A stretch of 64,000 nucleotides of DNA from Clusia tigrina (GCA_920105625.2 OV050033.1:3700001-3764000), one strand, 5' to 3'. Positions 48,294 through 61,064 are shown, numbered from the stretch's first letter. The notes: generated by a model not told the origin, from the letters alone. Numbers and translations are program-made.

Positions 48294-49411
48294 GAATATA
48301 GAAATAAGATTAAAGATATATTCAGTGATTTGATACAAAATATATTACATCTATGAGGAAAATTACTGAAAAACATTCATATAAAATTACGCTTGATTTA
48401 GAGTAAGGAAACGGAACCAAATTTTATCTTCGATTTCTGATAGTAAAACATAGTAAAAATTTTGTTTATAGATAGTTAAAGGTAGTTTAATTTATATGCT
48501 TACTAAACCAGTTTAAATGTGTATAAAAACTATCCTAGAAGTTGTTATAAATAAATTGAACAAATAGCAAAAATCTGCAATTTTTTAAACACCTTCAAAT
48601 TTAACGTCCAACGATAAGCGCCATCTTTTGTGTTTATTTGGTTTCTGCACTTATACATGAAGCACAGGCACGAACCCAGCTGAATATGCCCTCAATATGC
48701 TGTGAATGCGTGCTCCCAAGCTGATTGTTGTGAAACACACCTTTGTCATCTGTCAGTTTTTGCCAATGCGTGTGTTTGTAAAGGAGAGTGCGGCGTAAAA
48801 GCGGCGTACGAAGGAAGCTGAATATAAAACAAGTTTAAGTTAAGAACTTCACTTCCTTTTGGCTAAACCTACTATTGCATTAGGATATATGATAACGGTA
48901 GCCTTTGTTTGCTTATTTGCGTGTATGTCAAGCATTACATTCATTTATAGTGGCAGTTACATATCTTTTAATAATATAATGAAAATTGTTTTTAAAACGA
49001 AAGAAATTATAATTATGAGTGCTAATTTGTAATATATATTTAAGTGATTATTTATGTTTAACTTAAAGAAAGCTTATATTAAAGTAATTTATGTGATAAA
49101 TTTCTTTTTTTGTTTTGATTCTTATCAAACCGAATGAGCGGCCACAGTGAAAATGTCAAAAAAAAGTAACTAAAAGAATGATAATGCAACTGCAGTACTG
49201 CTGGCGCGCATTTTCGCTCTCCGCTCACGCAGCTGTCGTCAGTGGAAATGCAATAAGGGGAGCCAAAATGCCATAGCACACTAAAACTCACACACACCAA
49301 CACGTTAGGGCAAAATCCGTTTCCGGTGTGTGAGTGAGTTATGTTTGTGTGCGTGTTGTTTGTGTTCGGTTCGGTTTTTGACATTTCTTCTTGCCAATCG
49401 CGGCACTTGTC

Positions 49412-49448
49412 TTCAGTTGTGAGTAATCCGCCGTGGTGTGAAAACGTG
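49412..49448 (+). promoter_or_regulatory. Candidate ush core promoter (initiator plus DPE-like element)
   Basis: TTCAGTTG gives an arthropod initiator with A as +1 at 49415. AAACGTG lies at 49442-49448, that is +28 to +34, one base away from the usual DPE form AGACGTG and at the exact spacing that DPE needs. The sequence downstream is GC/GT-rich and leads to the coding ATG 621 bp later. Inr/DPE promoters are common in Drosophila developmental genes. Sequence-only evidence. Confidence 0.35.
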
Positions 49449-50035
49449 TTTTTTGCACTCAACGCTAACGCTTTTGGATTGTTTAGTTTTGTGTGTTGTG
49501 CAAAGTGATCGTGCGTCGTGCCTCGTCGTCAGTTGTCGTCAGTGTTGTTGCTGCTACTGTTATTGTTGTTGTTACTGCCGCTGCTGTTCTTATTGTTTGC
49601 GTTTTATTGCCGCTGATAATAATCGAACAATTGAATCTGCCAATTATAATAAATAAATGCATTAATATGTATTAAATGATAATTAAAATCATACAATTTC
49701 CAAATTTAATTGCAACTGAGATTGCGGTCTGAGCGCACACCCACACAAACATATGCAAATGTGAATTTTTCTATTCGGATCCGTTGTGGGCAATTAAGTG
49801 AAATGTAAAAATTGTGCTTTGTGTTTTTTATTAAAGGCTACGAAAGTGTTTGATTTGTTTTGCCATCGTTTGGATTAAGTTGGATTCAACACACACACAC
49901 ACACACATACACGCCCATACACACACACACACTCTTCGCAGCCCGCTTCCGAATGTCCAAACTAACGGATTCCATGTAGAAGCCAGAACGTTATTTTTAA
50001 ACCGGAATATCCTGCAGATTTGACAGCGGCATACA
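49449..50035 (+). other. ush 5' untranslated leader (predicted)
   Basis: Lies between the candidate start at 49415 and the ATG at 50036. It is rich in GTTGTTG triplets (49540-49600) and contains a CA microsatellite at 49890-49935. Possible small introns end at 49940 or 50016. No upstream reading frame of interest. Confidence 0.4.
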
Positions 50036-50078
50036 ATGTCCCGGCGTAAACAGTCGAATCCGAAGCCGTTAAACAAAG
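50036..50078 (+). CDS. ush: u-shaped (FOG family) first coding exon with NuRD-recruiting N-terminus
   Basis: The exon encodes MSRRKQSNPKPLNK plus one base, then the donor AAAG/GTGCGT at 50079. The N-terminal MSRRKQSNP is the FOG repression motif, which in FOG-1 and FOG-2 binds the NuRD corepressor; Sall proteins carry a close variant (MSRRKQ). An in-frame TGA at 50021 fixes the start, and reading through the donor meets a stop after two codons, so splicing is required. Possible acceptors for the 5' leader lie at 49940 (TTCGCAG) and 50016 (CCTGCAG). FOG proteins are zinc-finger cofactors of GATA factors. The zinc-finger exons are not in the window. Sall is excluded mainly by the SNP continuation and by synteny with cbt and Med15. 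Confidence 0.8.
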
Positions 50079-51789
50079 GTGCGTAATTAGCAGATATCAA
50101 TAATGTTGTGTTTCCTACTAAAGCAAAGTGACAATTTAGGAACTGCTTCTTGAACAGGAGGATCACTGCTTCAATGCTAAACTTCAAAATGCCCAAACAA
50201 AAAAATGTTTCTCAAATATCCCCAGCGTGTCTTCATGGTAACCAAATATCACCTCCTTTTAACGGTATGGGCGGTTATGGGATATGGCAGATAACGTCTT
50301 TAAAGCTGGTTAGACTGGAGAAGAGTTTGAGTCCCAATTTTTGTCTTGGAATGTAGCCTCCTTTTCAAGGATAATTTATAACTATCTTTGGCAATGTGAA
50401 TCCTTCTTTTCACGAATAATTTATAACTGTATTTGGCCATGTGCCAGGATAATTTATAACTGTATTTGGCAAGTCTGGAGATCAGTTGAGTTATGGAATT
50501 TCTTTACGAGTAGAACTATCTTAGAACCTGAGATTTGCATTGCCAAAAGGACCATCGCAAAGAATGAAGCTATTAGAGCGATTATTTAAACCATTTTCTA
50601 ATCAAAGGATTCTCTATGACTGTTTCGTTCTCTCAAAAGAATGGAGGAGAATTATATTTTATTTATTATATATTATATATAATGTAAATATATTATTATA
50701 TATCATAGTTATGAGATTTTTGTACGACTAGTTCACTATTGAAAACAACATTTTTGTCCCAAACACATTTGTGGGTTTTTAGCTCTCAATGGGTATTTTT
50801 TATGTAGCCACTGTTTAAGGACTAATCCTGCAATTCTAAATTGATATTTAACAAGAACTTAACTCTACGAAAACTCATTCATAGGAAAATGCCTATTTAT
50901 TATAAAGAATATTTGTAAATGCCAAAGCAATGCCATTTCAAAGACATCTCATAGCTCTAATTTGTTATCCTTTCGCATCAGGAGTTGTGCGATTTGTGGA
51001 AATTGTTGTAATTTTGTATTTTTCGTTTTGAATATTTTATCATATTTTTGTTAGATTTTAATTGATAATATTTAATATGTTAATTCAATAGAAAATTCTA
51101 TTTTATTGGGAATCCATTGTCAGCTTTGGTAAAGGAGGTGGAGTTTTATTCCTAAGATAAGATTTCTATACTTATTCTATTGTCTCAAGCAAAATGTTTA
51201 CAAAAATATTTATATATGCATAAGCAAATTAATAAATATAATAATATATTATTTAATCCTGGGCAGTGAGAGCCGAGTAAACGAGAATTCTTTGCATCCT
51301 TTGATTGTTGTTCTAAGAAGAAATCTCGGTGTTATTAGACAAATCTTTCGACTGAACTCTATGAAGTTATGTGATACAATATCCTCCCGCCTCAGCAATG
51401 TTGAAAATACACAAATTCCTTTGGACCGAATATGTGGAGAACCACAGATCTCCGAGACGGCGAGTACTTACAATCAAAACTCCATAATTGAGCCATCGGT
51501 AAACCACTTAAAAGCCACTTTAGATATAAACAAATTCCTAACTTTATCACATTGGCGTTGAATTTCAACGAATGTCAGGAACATTTATTGGACCGCAATT
51601 TGGATCTTATTCGGTGTATATTAATTGTAATAAAGTGTCCTTAATATTTATAATAGAAAGTTTATTTCATCTTGATTGGAAAGAAATTTGTATTTAATTA
51701 ATTATGAAATATTTATATAATTAATATGAAAATTTTATATAATTAATATGAAATATTTCAGAAGATTTTTATATAAAAAAATTTTCTTA

Positions 51790-53110
51790 AAAAGAAAACA
51801 CAAATTTTTTCTAACATTTGAAAAAAAAATAATAAGAAACAAATGAAAACTCAGGGGAAAAAATAAATATTTTCAGAAATTAATAAATAAAGAAATAAAC
51901 AAAATTAATAAAAAAAAAACAATAAAGAAAAGAAATAAATATTCCAAGAAATTAATAAATAAATAAAATAATTAATAAGAAAACACTAAAGAAAATAAAT
52001 AATATTATTATAAATTAATAAATAAATAAATAAAAATAATGAATAAAAAAAACCCAAAGGAAAGGAAATTAATAATTTCATAAATTACGAAATAAATAAA
52101 TAAAAATAATTTATAAAAAAACACTAAAAGAAAATAAATTGATAATTTCATAAATTACCAAAAAAATAAATAAAAATAATTAACAAAAAAAAACTCGAAT
52201 GAAAAGAAATAAATATTCTGAGAAACTAAGAAATAAATAAATAAAAATAATTAACAATAAACAAATAAATATTTTTAGAAATTAATAAATAAAAAAACGA
52301 AAAGAAATAAATATTTGCATGAATTAATAAATAAATATATAAAAATAATTAACAAAAAAAACTTTTAAAGAAAATAAATAATATTCTCAGAAATAAATAA
52401 ATAAATATATAAAAAGAAATAAATATTTTTAGAAATTAATAAATAAAAAAACGAAAAGAAATAAATATTTTCATGAATTAATAAATAAATATATAAAAAT
52501 AATTAACAAAAAAACTTTTAAAGAAAATAAATAATATTCTCAGAAATAAATAAATAAATATATAAAAAGAAATAAATATTTTTAGAAATTAATAAATAAA
52601 AAACGAAAAAAAATAAAAATTTTCATGAATTAATAAATAAATATATAAAAATAATTAACAAAAAACTTTTAAAGAAAATAAATAATATTCTCAGAAATAA
52701 ATAAATAAATATATAAAAAGAAATAAATATTTTTAGAAATTAATAAATAAAAAACGAAAAAAAATAAAAATTTTCATGAATAAATAAATAAATAAATAAA
52801 AATAATTAATTAAAAAAACAACAAAAGAAAACAGATAAATTTTTTCATAAATTAACAAATAAATATATAAAAATAATTAACAAAAAAAAAGTCTAAAGAA
52901 AAGAAATAATATTCTCAGAAATTCATAAATAAATAAGTAAAAATAATTAATAAAAAAACACAACAAAAGAAAAGAAATAAATGATTTCATAAATTAGTAA
53001 ATAAATATATAAAAATAATTAATAAAGGAAAAAAAAACTCAAGAACCAAATTTCATAAATAAATAAATAAAAATAATAAGCAATAAATAAAAAAAAAAAT
53101 AATAAATAAG
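51790..53110. repeat. AT-rich tandem array with about 152-bp higher-order unit
   Basis: About 1.3 kb made almost only of A and T with scattered C and G, built from AAATAAATAAATA and ATAATTAACAAAAAAA words. A longer unit recurs: ACTTTTAAAGAAAATAAATA starts at 52361, 52514 and 52665, giving periods of 153 and 151 bp. Outside 52290-52790 the repeat is more degenerate. Non-coding. Confidence 0.85.
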
Positions 53111-55201
53111 CAATAATTATAATTTGATGATGCCTCGTGCCCACGTTTGACTTTTATAATGGCACTACGAAAATCAGCTGAGGCATGCCACCGTTCAATT
53201 TGTGTTCTTATCGAGTGTTCAGTAAAAAGTATTAACAACAAATAACAAACAAAAAAATAGTTTATGTATATAAAATATGTAATCGAATATTTTGAAAGTG
53301 CTGCTTGAAGAATTGGTTGTGCAATGGAACCCCTCCGGAGGCACGTTTTATTGATTCCGAACATATGCGTTCATATAAATCACGCTCTCAGATTGTGACC
53401 AGGTTTCTTTCTAAAGCTGCGCTGCATTTGACGCTGTATCGCTGCAGCTTCAGAGCAAAAAACGAGCCACTGCCGTACATCAAATGTTGATACCACCAAA
53501 TTAAGTGAGCATTAAGACACGGGGCAACAGAAAGTCATTAACTAATAAGGTGTGCCTGCCAGCCCGCAGCTGCACGAGCGGCCCCACCATTGACCAGCCG
53601 TGCAAACTTGTCTTAAACTTGTCTTAAACGTGTCTCAAACTTCTGTTAACAAAGCAATTCCAAATTACCCAAACCGAACAATTGACAGTGGCCGCAAATG
53701 CTGTTGTTGTTGCTCCCTTGTTGTTGTTGTTGCTCCCTTGTTGTTGTTGTTGCTCCCGTTGTTGTTGTTATTATTATTATTGTTGTTGTTGTTGTTACTG
53801 TTACCATTGCCATTGTTATTTGGTTATTAGTGCGCGCTGCCGTTTGTGGTGGTGGTCAGCATTTGTTTATGTTCGCGGGCAGAGCAACACGTTCACGTGC
53901 AAATGGCCGGAGCCACTTGGCTCTCATGTTGCAAATGTGAATTTGGCAGTCGCTGCAACTTCAACGGGTCGTCAACATTCGGGAGCGTGCAAAGCCGCAT
54001 TGGAATGTTGAGCTATTCAACCAGCATGACCCGTGTCCATGTGCTCCTGTCTGTGCCCGCCATCCGCGGCCACATTTCTTATTTAATTATTATGCCACTT
54101 TATTCTCCTCGCAATGTTAACTCGCGTTGCAAAGAGTTAAGCAGCGAATTATGGTAATGCGGGCCCGGAAATTACGCACACTCGAAGCGAGTGTGTAATT
54201 TTTACCCCTGCGGGAATAGCAGCGCTTCGTTTGATCGCTATCTCGAGGTAATTTTAAGAATGAGGGTTTTGTGGGTCCACTGCCAGTATCGGTGGACTCG
54301 CCCTGGAACAGGTTGAAGTAGTTTTCCGCGTTAATGCATTTTGCGTGTACTCTTGGGAACATAATCATCAGAGGTTTAGGAAATATTGAAGGGAGCCCAA
54401 TTCATACTCGGAGCAGGAGGTGCAAATGATGATGAGGGGATTTGGTGGGTTTTCGTGACTATAGAAAAGTGGGAAGATGAACAAGATGTCCAGCTGAAGT
54501 GACTGCTATACACAATTTCATGTTGGTATACCAATGAAATTACCTTCTATTGAGAAGCGTTCTATTGCTAAAGCCACCAGTGATCGATTGGCAATTCGAT
54601 TATGTCATGAAGAGGGGTTTCTCTAGCTTTATCCAGTGTTGAGACTGTTGGATTAAACTCCAGCTTTGGTGTCATGATTCTGTTGGATGGTTTGGTCAAG
54701 CTGCTGCAGGATTTTCTCTAACCAAGGATCCTCTGTGATTTGAACCGGCCTCTGATAAGTGAAGCGGTGCCTAAAGGATGTAATACAGACTTCTAAGATT
54801 TGAGAGTTTGTTGAGTAAAATTCCTCAAATCAGTCACAAAAATCAAGATGAAAGGAGAGAATATAATTTGGTTTAATTCCCAAAATGAACCGAATCCGGG
54901 AAAAATTACCCGCAAGTCTGGAATCAGCTTGAAAACTGTATTCCAGAAACTTTACTCCGGTGTAATTGAAATCTCCGCAAACGAAATAATAAGAAGAAGT
55001 TTCAAAACCAGCCCCGCAAATCTCCGATGGACTCATATTGAAGATATTATTCAGTCAGAACATAATTTGAATCAACGACGCTCAGCAAGATTCTGGAGAG
55101 TTAATTCCATCGGTGTAAATATTGTTGTTGTTGTTTTTTGGTAGTAAGTCCATTATTGGGGAATGAGTGTGAAGCTAATTGGTGTACTTTTGTCAAGAAT
55201 C

Positions 55202-55491
55202 CTTCATTGAGAGGGATTTTTGTCGCACAGCTTTAAAAAACACCTTCAAACGATTCTGATTTGACGGAGTGTTCGAACCCAACGTGTGTACTTTTTGGGT
55301 GGCGGATTCATATATGTGTGGGGTTTAAACTTAGAATGGGGTTAATTCTGGTTTTGCAGTGAGTACTTCATTGAGAGGGATTTTTGTCGCACAGCTTTAA
55401 AAAACACCTTCAAACGATGTGGCAAAGGATTCAGAACTGTTGGAGGGTTCGAACCCAACGTGAACCCTTTTTGTATCCGCCACTGTGTGTG
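55202..55491. repeat. 164-bp direct duplication with tRNA-B-box-like palindrome
   Basis: CTTCATTGAGAGGGATTTTT begins at 55202 and 55366, followed in both by about 30 more identical bases. Each copy then has TTCGAACCCAACGTG. In the second this is part of GGGTTCGAACCC (55445-55456), a perfect 12-bp palindrome that also matches the pol III B box. The second copy ends TATCCGCCACTG, which mirrors GGTGGCGGATT at 55296-55306, so the 55296-55491 part has inverted ends like a small DNA element. Confidence 0.65.
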
Positions 55492-56990
55492 CGATATAAT
55501 GTTACACACCCGTATCGAAATACTCTGTCATGGCGTTTTTTGTTGTCTTCTTACGTTCATTGTCCCGAGCGTTTTTTTGCGATTCATGATGAATCAGAGT
55601 GATGTATTGTAATCGCTTAGTCAACCAGCGGATAATATACGAGTATTTCGTTAATTTGATAATGATTTTATTTCATTTATTTTAATCGTGTCTTCATACT
55701 TGAAAAGGGGCGGTTGTGTTAAACTAATTATCGTTTTTCTCGTGGTGTTGTGTCAAGAGTTGTTCACAAGTCTTCTTCCAACAGTCTCAGAGGCCTTCTT
55801 GCATCAGTCACACATGTTTTGTTATCCATCAGTCTCACATGTCTTCTTCCATCAGCCCTTTATGATGATCATGATGACGATTTTTCTAAATTTGTGAAAC
55901 AAGTTTACAATTATTTAAAAAAATGTATTTTAATACTTTTACAGAAAAAGAGTTCTTAAAAAAACTTCTACTGCTTATTAGGATCTCTTTGGAAGTGGCT
56001 GAGGTGAGGGTCCACACAGATTCTCGGGAAGTACACACACGTCTTCTAACTTGTGGTATCACAATGGGCCTCTACATGGGATAAGTGTGTCTTTTGGGCG
56101 ATTATCTGTGCCCTTGATAGCCTCTTAAACCTAACCTGGGATATCTTTTCTGTGCGGAATCGTCCAATTTGCTAATTTGTTATTTTTCAGTTCAGATCAG
56201 TTGCTACTCGGCAGCCTCTTAAACCTAACCTAAGGATCTTTGTTCTGTGTAGGGCTATTTAAGTTGCTAATTTTCAGTTCAATTCAGTTGCTACTCTGGA
56301 AATTTTGAGTAAGCCTTCATTTGGGTTCAGTGTGTTTGATGCTGTCATATGTCTTCTTTTGCTGAGCCCACCAACTTTAAAATCTAGTACAATATTTTCT
56401 ATGTATTCTTAGTAATCCTTGTATAAGGAGGCCCTCCTGGTATCCCATTATGGTATCCGTGATCGAATAAAGCCAGAGATAGGAACAAATGTGTCCATTG
56501 CAATAATGTGCGAGAAGCTTTAAGTGAATTTTACAGGATGTGAGGTCAATCATCATCTTCATTTGAATCGATACCACCTGGTGGGCGGCGCAGAAGGGAA
56601 ACGCCACTGTTACGACGGAGTTCAGGAGGAGCTCGCTACACTCTGTGTTTCCAACCGGCGTCAGCGTGCGTTTATCAGAGAGGAATACCGAAGACTAATA
56701 ACTCGGCAATGATCAACAAGGGTTGTCTGTTAATGATGATGATGATGATGTGGTCAAATCATGCCATTATATTGGAAACTTTTAAAATGATGATGATGAT
56801 GATGATGATGCAGTCAAATCATGCCATTCTACTGGAAACTTTTCAAATTATGATGAAGATGAGGTCAAATCGTGCCATTCTATTGGAAACTTTTAAAAAA
56901 TATCCTTTTTATTATGAACAAGGCAACTTTAGGCCAACACTTGAAAGCTTTAAAAAGCGCATTTGACAATGAGACATCTTGTAGTGCATA

Positions 56991-57179
56991 CCAGAGAATA
57001 CAAAGAAACGTGTCTTGTTTTGCGCACACTTACACATGCGCAAAACTGTAGTAGTGTGGCTGATTTTCTTCAAAATCAATGATAAACAAACCTATACGGA
57101 TTGCCAACTAATGATAACGAATTTTTTTGTATAAGTGTGAAAATTTAACGTTTAAGTGTCGCTTCTCTGTGTTCTCTGC
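56991..57179. mobile_element. Short inverted-repeat element (about 189 bp) flanked by TA
   Basis: Left end CCAGAGAATACAAAGAAA, right end GCTTCTCTGTGTTCTCTGC, inverted repeats of the same family as the element at 23142-23402. TA precedes the left end (56989-56990) and follows the right end (57180-57181), as expected for a Tc1/mariner-mobilised nonautonomous element. A further isolated right end (TTGACGTTCAAG then TTCTCTGTGTTCTCCG) lies at about 57368-57402. Confidence 0.6.
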
Positions 57180-57181
57180 TA

Positions 57182-57317
57182 GTTCCTAATATAGATTCAA
57201 CTTAAATCTAAGAGAATTAAGAAAAGGATTATAACAATAACGAAAGGAGGTCTTCAATAAATAGTGGGTCCACCTCTAGCTTCAGTAAACGCTTTTCAAC
57301 TGTCGTGGTATTGAAGA
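57182..57317 (-). mobile_element. Tc1-like element fragment (3' coding end)
   Basis: The reverse complement matches 21610-21740 of the Tc1-like element: CACGACAGTTGAAAAGCG, TATTGAAGAC, ATTGTTATAAT, then TCTTAGATTTAAGTTGAATC. It carries only the transposase C-terminus and following untranslated sequence and lies directly between two ends of the short inverted-repeat family. Confidence 0.7.
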
Positions 57318-59464
57318 TATTACATAATTGAAAATGATAAACAAAGCATTTTTTAAGCGTTTGAAAATTTGACGTTCAAGTATCGCTTCTCTGTGTTCTC
57401 CGATGCCTACACTCTATGCGAACATTGTTGTTCCCTTAGAAAAGAGAGCTTTTGAAGGGAAAAGTTGTTTGATCGTGGTTTCGATCAGTGTCTACGAAAC
57501 TGTTTTTAACAGTCATGCTCCGGAGATTGTTCACTGTAATAATACTCGAACGTAATGATTTATACGCCCGCTGATTCTTCGGCGTACAAAACATCCGAAA
57601 CGGCTTTTCAACTCCATCGTTGTCGACAATATAAAAATTATGTTTGAAACATGAAGTACGCGGGCGCTGCGCTGCTCTGCTCTGCGCTGCGCTGCTCTGC
57701 TCTTCGCCGCAAACGGAACTTCAACTGAGTCATAAAATTAAAAAGATAAGCAAAAATGTTGTTGAAAGCGTAACTTGAAAAGTTTTAATATACATAAATA
57801 AAACTACCTCCAAGTGCATAAATTACAAGTGCGCTTTTATTGTGTACGGGCGAATATATTTATAAAATAATTAAATTTAAGTGCGATAAGATGAATACTG
57901 AAAAGCGATATACGATATTAAGTGCCATACTACAACAACACCATGAACAGTAACAACAACTACAACAACACCGTCGGTAGCTACATTCACTTGAAGCTAT
58001 GAGGCTCATTGCCGCTGGCCTGGCGTCGTGCAGAGCTTCACATACACTTGTCGTATAGGTGGGACGGAAGGATCCGGAGCAGCGCACAGTCACACAGCCG
58101 CGGAGCGCAAGGAGCCAGCATGGCACAAGGAAAAACTGTGGGCAAGAGTTAATGCAATAAAAAATGCGCGAATAATGCTGCCTCGCAGAGCGCACGAGAG
58201 CGCCATAAAAAATGAATAATTTTATTGATAATTGTAGAAAATGCTGAACGAAAAAATGTCACTGCAGTGCGTAAGGGAGCAGGGGGAGGAGGCATGAAGC
58301 TGTTAATGCGGGAAAGGTGAATTTTTACGAGGTCTACCCAAGTCAATTATATGGTATGGTAAATATACTTATGTATGTCGATTCAGGTATAAATGGCGAA
58401 AAAGCCTTGGATTTTCTACTTGCTGCTTTTACACATTACCCAGAACCGCTAGAGTAGCTAGTTATACATTGCTTCAGAGATTGTGCTTAATACTAAGGAG
58501 AAGGTCTACTCGAAACATCAGAAAACTTCTGATGAAAATACAATGTTAAAGTCATGTCCACATCGGCCTGAAGAAGGCGTTTAACTTCCCAGCACACGTT
58601 CAGTGGGGTCAATGGGCTGGGAGAGCTTTTCACTGCGCTGGCAATGAGAACTGTGTTGATTACGTCTAATCCGATCTTACTAAATGGAATCAGTGAAATG
58701 ATGATACGGTGGATCAATGTGGAACTAATAATCCGATCTTATTGAATGAATCAGTGAAATAAACCCAACTATGTGACTGAGTAGATCAGTGTGGAACTGA
58801 TAATTTAGGAATCAATTGCATTTGTCCTTTGCTTTTCTCCTTTGCTCTTCTCCTTTGTATTCTATATTAGTTTGAAATCAGAGACATTGAGAGTCCTGTG
58901 ATAAATGAAAGGATCAATTGAATGTATCATTTCAATATACTTAATCGATCGATCAAGTCTAGGGATATTAATCCACCTCTAATTGGAACGTGTTTCAAAA
59001 TAAAACAAAGAATATAACGATATTGAAGTAGGGCATTGTTTAAGTCTCCGAAAATTCCACTATATGACACATAACTTCAAGTTCCTATATTGAAATTGTC
59101 ATAAAGAAACTCACTAAAGAATTCATACCTCTGTGCACACCTCCTTGTGTGGTCTTTAATGCTAGACCCGTGTGATGAACGTGTGTTAATATGTGGTGGT
59201 CTGGATATGACATAATCCAGCAGGAAAAGGGATAATTCTCAGCGTACTCCCTGCAGTCTCAACGGGGAGTTTGTATTGCTTCATGAATTGTTCTGCTTTT
59301 AACATAGGCATGTCATTGGATGTCTGAGAAGTACAGAGCTAACAGCTCAAAAGCGTTTCTCTCTGAGAGAACTCAATTTAACATATTTTGGGAGCATTAG
59401 GAGAGAAAAGAGTTTTGCAAATGAAATGCATGGAAAAATAAAAACTCCTTTTAAACTCGCAAGA

Positions 59465-60625
59465 AAAAGAGCCCTCGAGATAGAGAGAGATGACTTGAGA
59501 CAGAGAGATAACTTGAGAGAGAGATATAATTTGAGAGAGAGATAACTTGAGAGAGAGTGATATAACTTGAGAGAGAGATATCCCTCGAGAGAGATATCCC
59601 TCGAGAGAGAGATTCCTCGAGAGAGAGACATCCCTCAAGGGAGAGATATCTCTCTCTCGAGAGAGAGATTCCTCGACAGAGATATCTCTCGAGAGAGAAA
59701 TATCCCTCGACAGAGATTTCTCTCTCGAGAGAGATAACTTGAGAGAGGGAGATATCCCTCGACAGAGATGTCCCTCGACAGAGATATCCCTCGACAGAGA
59801 TATCCCTCGACAGAGATATCTCTTGACAGAGATATCCCTCGAGAGAGATTCCTCGAGAGAGAGAGACATCTCTCGAGGGAGAGATATCCTTCGAGAGAGA
59901 TATCCCTGGAGAGAGAGATATCCTTCGAGAGAGATATCCCTCGACAGAGACATCTCTCTCGAGATAGAGAGAGATAGCTTGAGAGAGATAACTTGAGAGA
60001 GATATCCCTCGAGAGAGATATCCCTCGAGAGAGATTCCTCGAGAGAGATATCCCTCGAGAGAGATTCCTCGAGAGAGAGAGAGAGACATCTCTCGAGGGA
60101 GAGATATCCCTCGAGAGCGATATCCCTCGAGAGAGGTATCCCTCGAGAGAGATATCCCTAGAGAGAGAGATATCCTTCGAGAGAGATATCCCTCGACAGA
60201 GATATGTATCTCTCTCTCGAGAATTTATTTGAGAGAGATATCCCTAGAGAGAGAGAGAGAGTTATCCCTAGAGAGAGAGAGTTATCCCTAGAGAGAGAGA
60301 GTTATCCCTAGAGAGAGAGAGAGAGAGAGTTATCCCTAGAGAGAGAGAGATAGTTATCCCTAGAGAGAGAGAGAGTTATCCCTAGAGAGAGAGAGTTATC
60401 CCTAGAGAGAGAGAGAGTTATCCCTAGAGAGAGAGAGAGAGAGAGAGAGAGTTATCCCTAGAGAGAGAGAGATAGTTATCCCTAGAGAGAGAGAGAGAGT
60501 TATCCCTAGAGAGAGAGAGAGAGTTATCCCTAGAGAGAGAGAGAGAGTTATCCCTAGAGAGAGAGATATCCCTCGAGAGAATGATAACCCTCGAAAGAGA
60601 AAGATTCCTCGAGAGAGAGATCCCG
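59465..60625. repeat. GA-rich array with CTCGAG palindromes
   Basis: The left part (59465-60235) alternates GAGAGAGA with ATCCCTCGAGAGAGAT and ATCCCTCGACAGAGAT units, rich in the CTCGAG palindrome. The right part (60236-60600) repeats GTTATCCCTAGAGAGAGAGA with a variable GA run. Purine-rich DNA of this kind binds GAGA factor in flies and can fold into non-B structures. Long frames open on both strands are repeat artefacts. Confidence 0.9.
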
Positions 60626-61064
60626 CGATATTTCTGTTAGGAAGCCAAGAACATCTCCTGCTCAAGTGTGCTTTTGGCAAGCTAGGCGGCCACTCCCACC
60701 TAGAACATCTCCATATTGCATTCATGCGTTACGCCAAGCAGCAGGTTAGCGAGGGAGCGAAGGGAAGATCGGGGTCTCTTTTAACTTCTCGCTTCGCGGG
60801 TAATCTAGTTTTTTGCTGGCTTCACACATGCTCAAATTTCATGCTCACTTTCTACGCTAATCAGCGAAAGAATTTTTGAATAAAATATAAATGCGCGCCA
60901 TATGAAAATGCTAACAACAAAAACAAAGCAAACAGAACAATTGCAGCTGAATACCATCAACAACACCGACAACAATAACAACAACAACAGCAACAATAAC
61001 AATAGCAGCAACAATAAAATGCAAATTAATAAAAAATACCAAAAAAGTTGGAAAAAATAAAATT

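Noticed and set aside
54830..55036. Minus-strand frame containing YYFVCGDFNYT, reminiscent of the GDFN motif of LINE endonucleases
   Set aside because: The rest of the frame shows no other endonuclease motif and the opposite strand is equally open; likely chance.
59347..60232. Overlapping open frames of up to 212 codons with SLSRGISLEGYL-type repeats
   Set aside because: Generated by the GA-rich array in several frames and on both strands; no start context, no splice sites, no non-repeat sequence.
60236..60600. Repeated TAGGGATAAC on the minus strand, resembling the start of a homing-endonuclease site (I-SceI)
   Set aside because: Only the first 10 of 18 bases match, and they are part of a simple expanding repeat unit.
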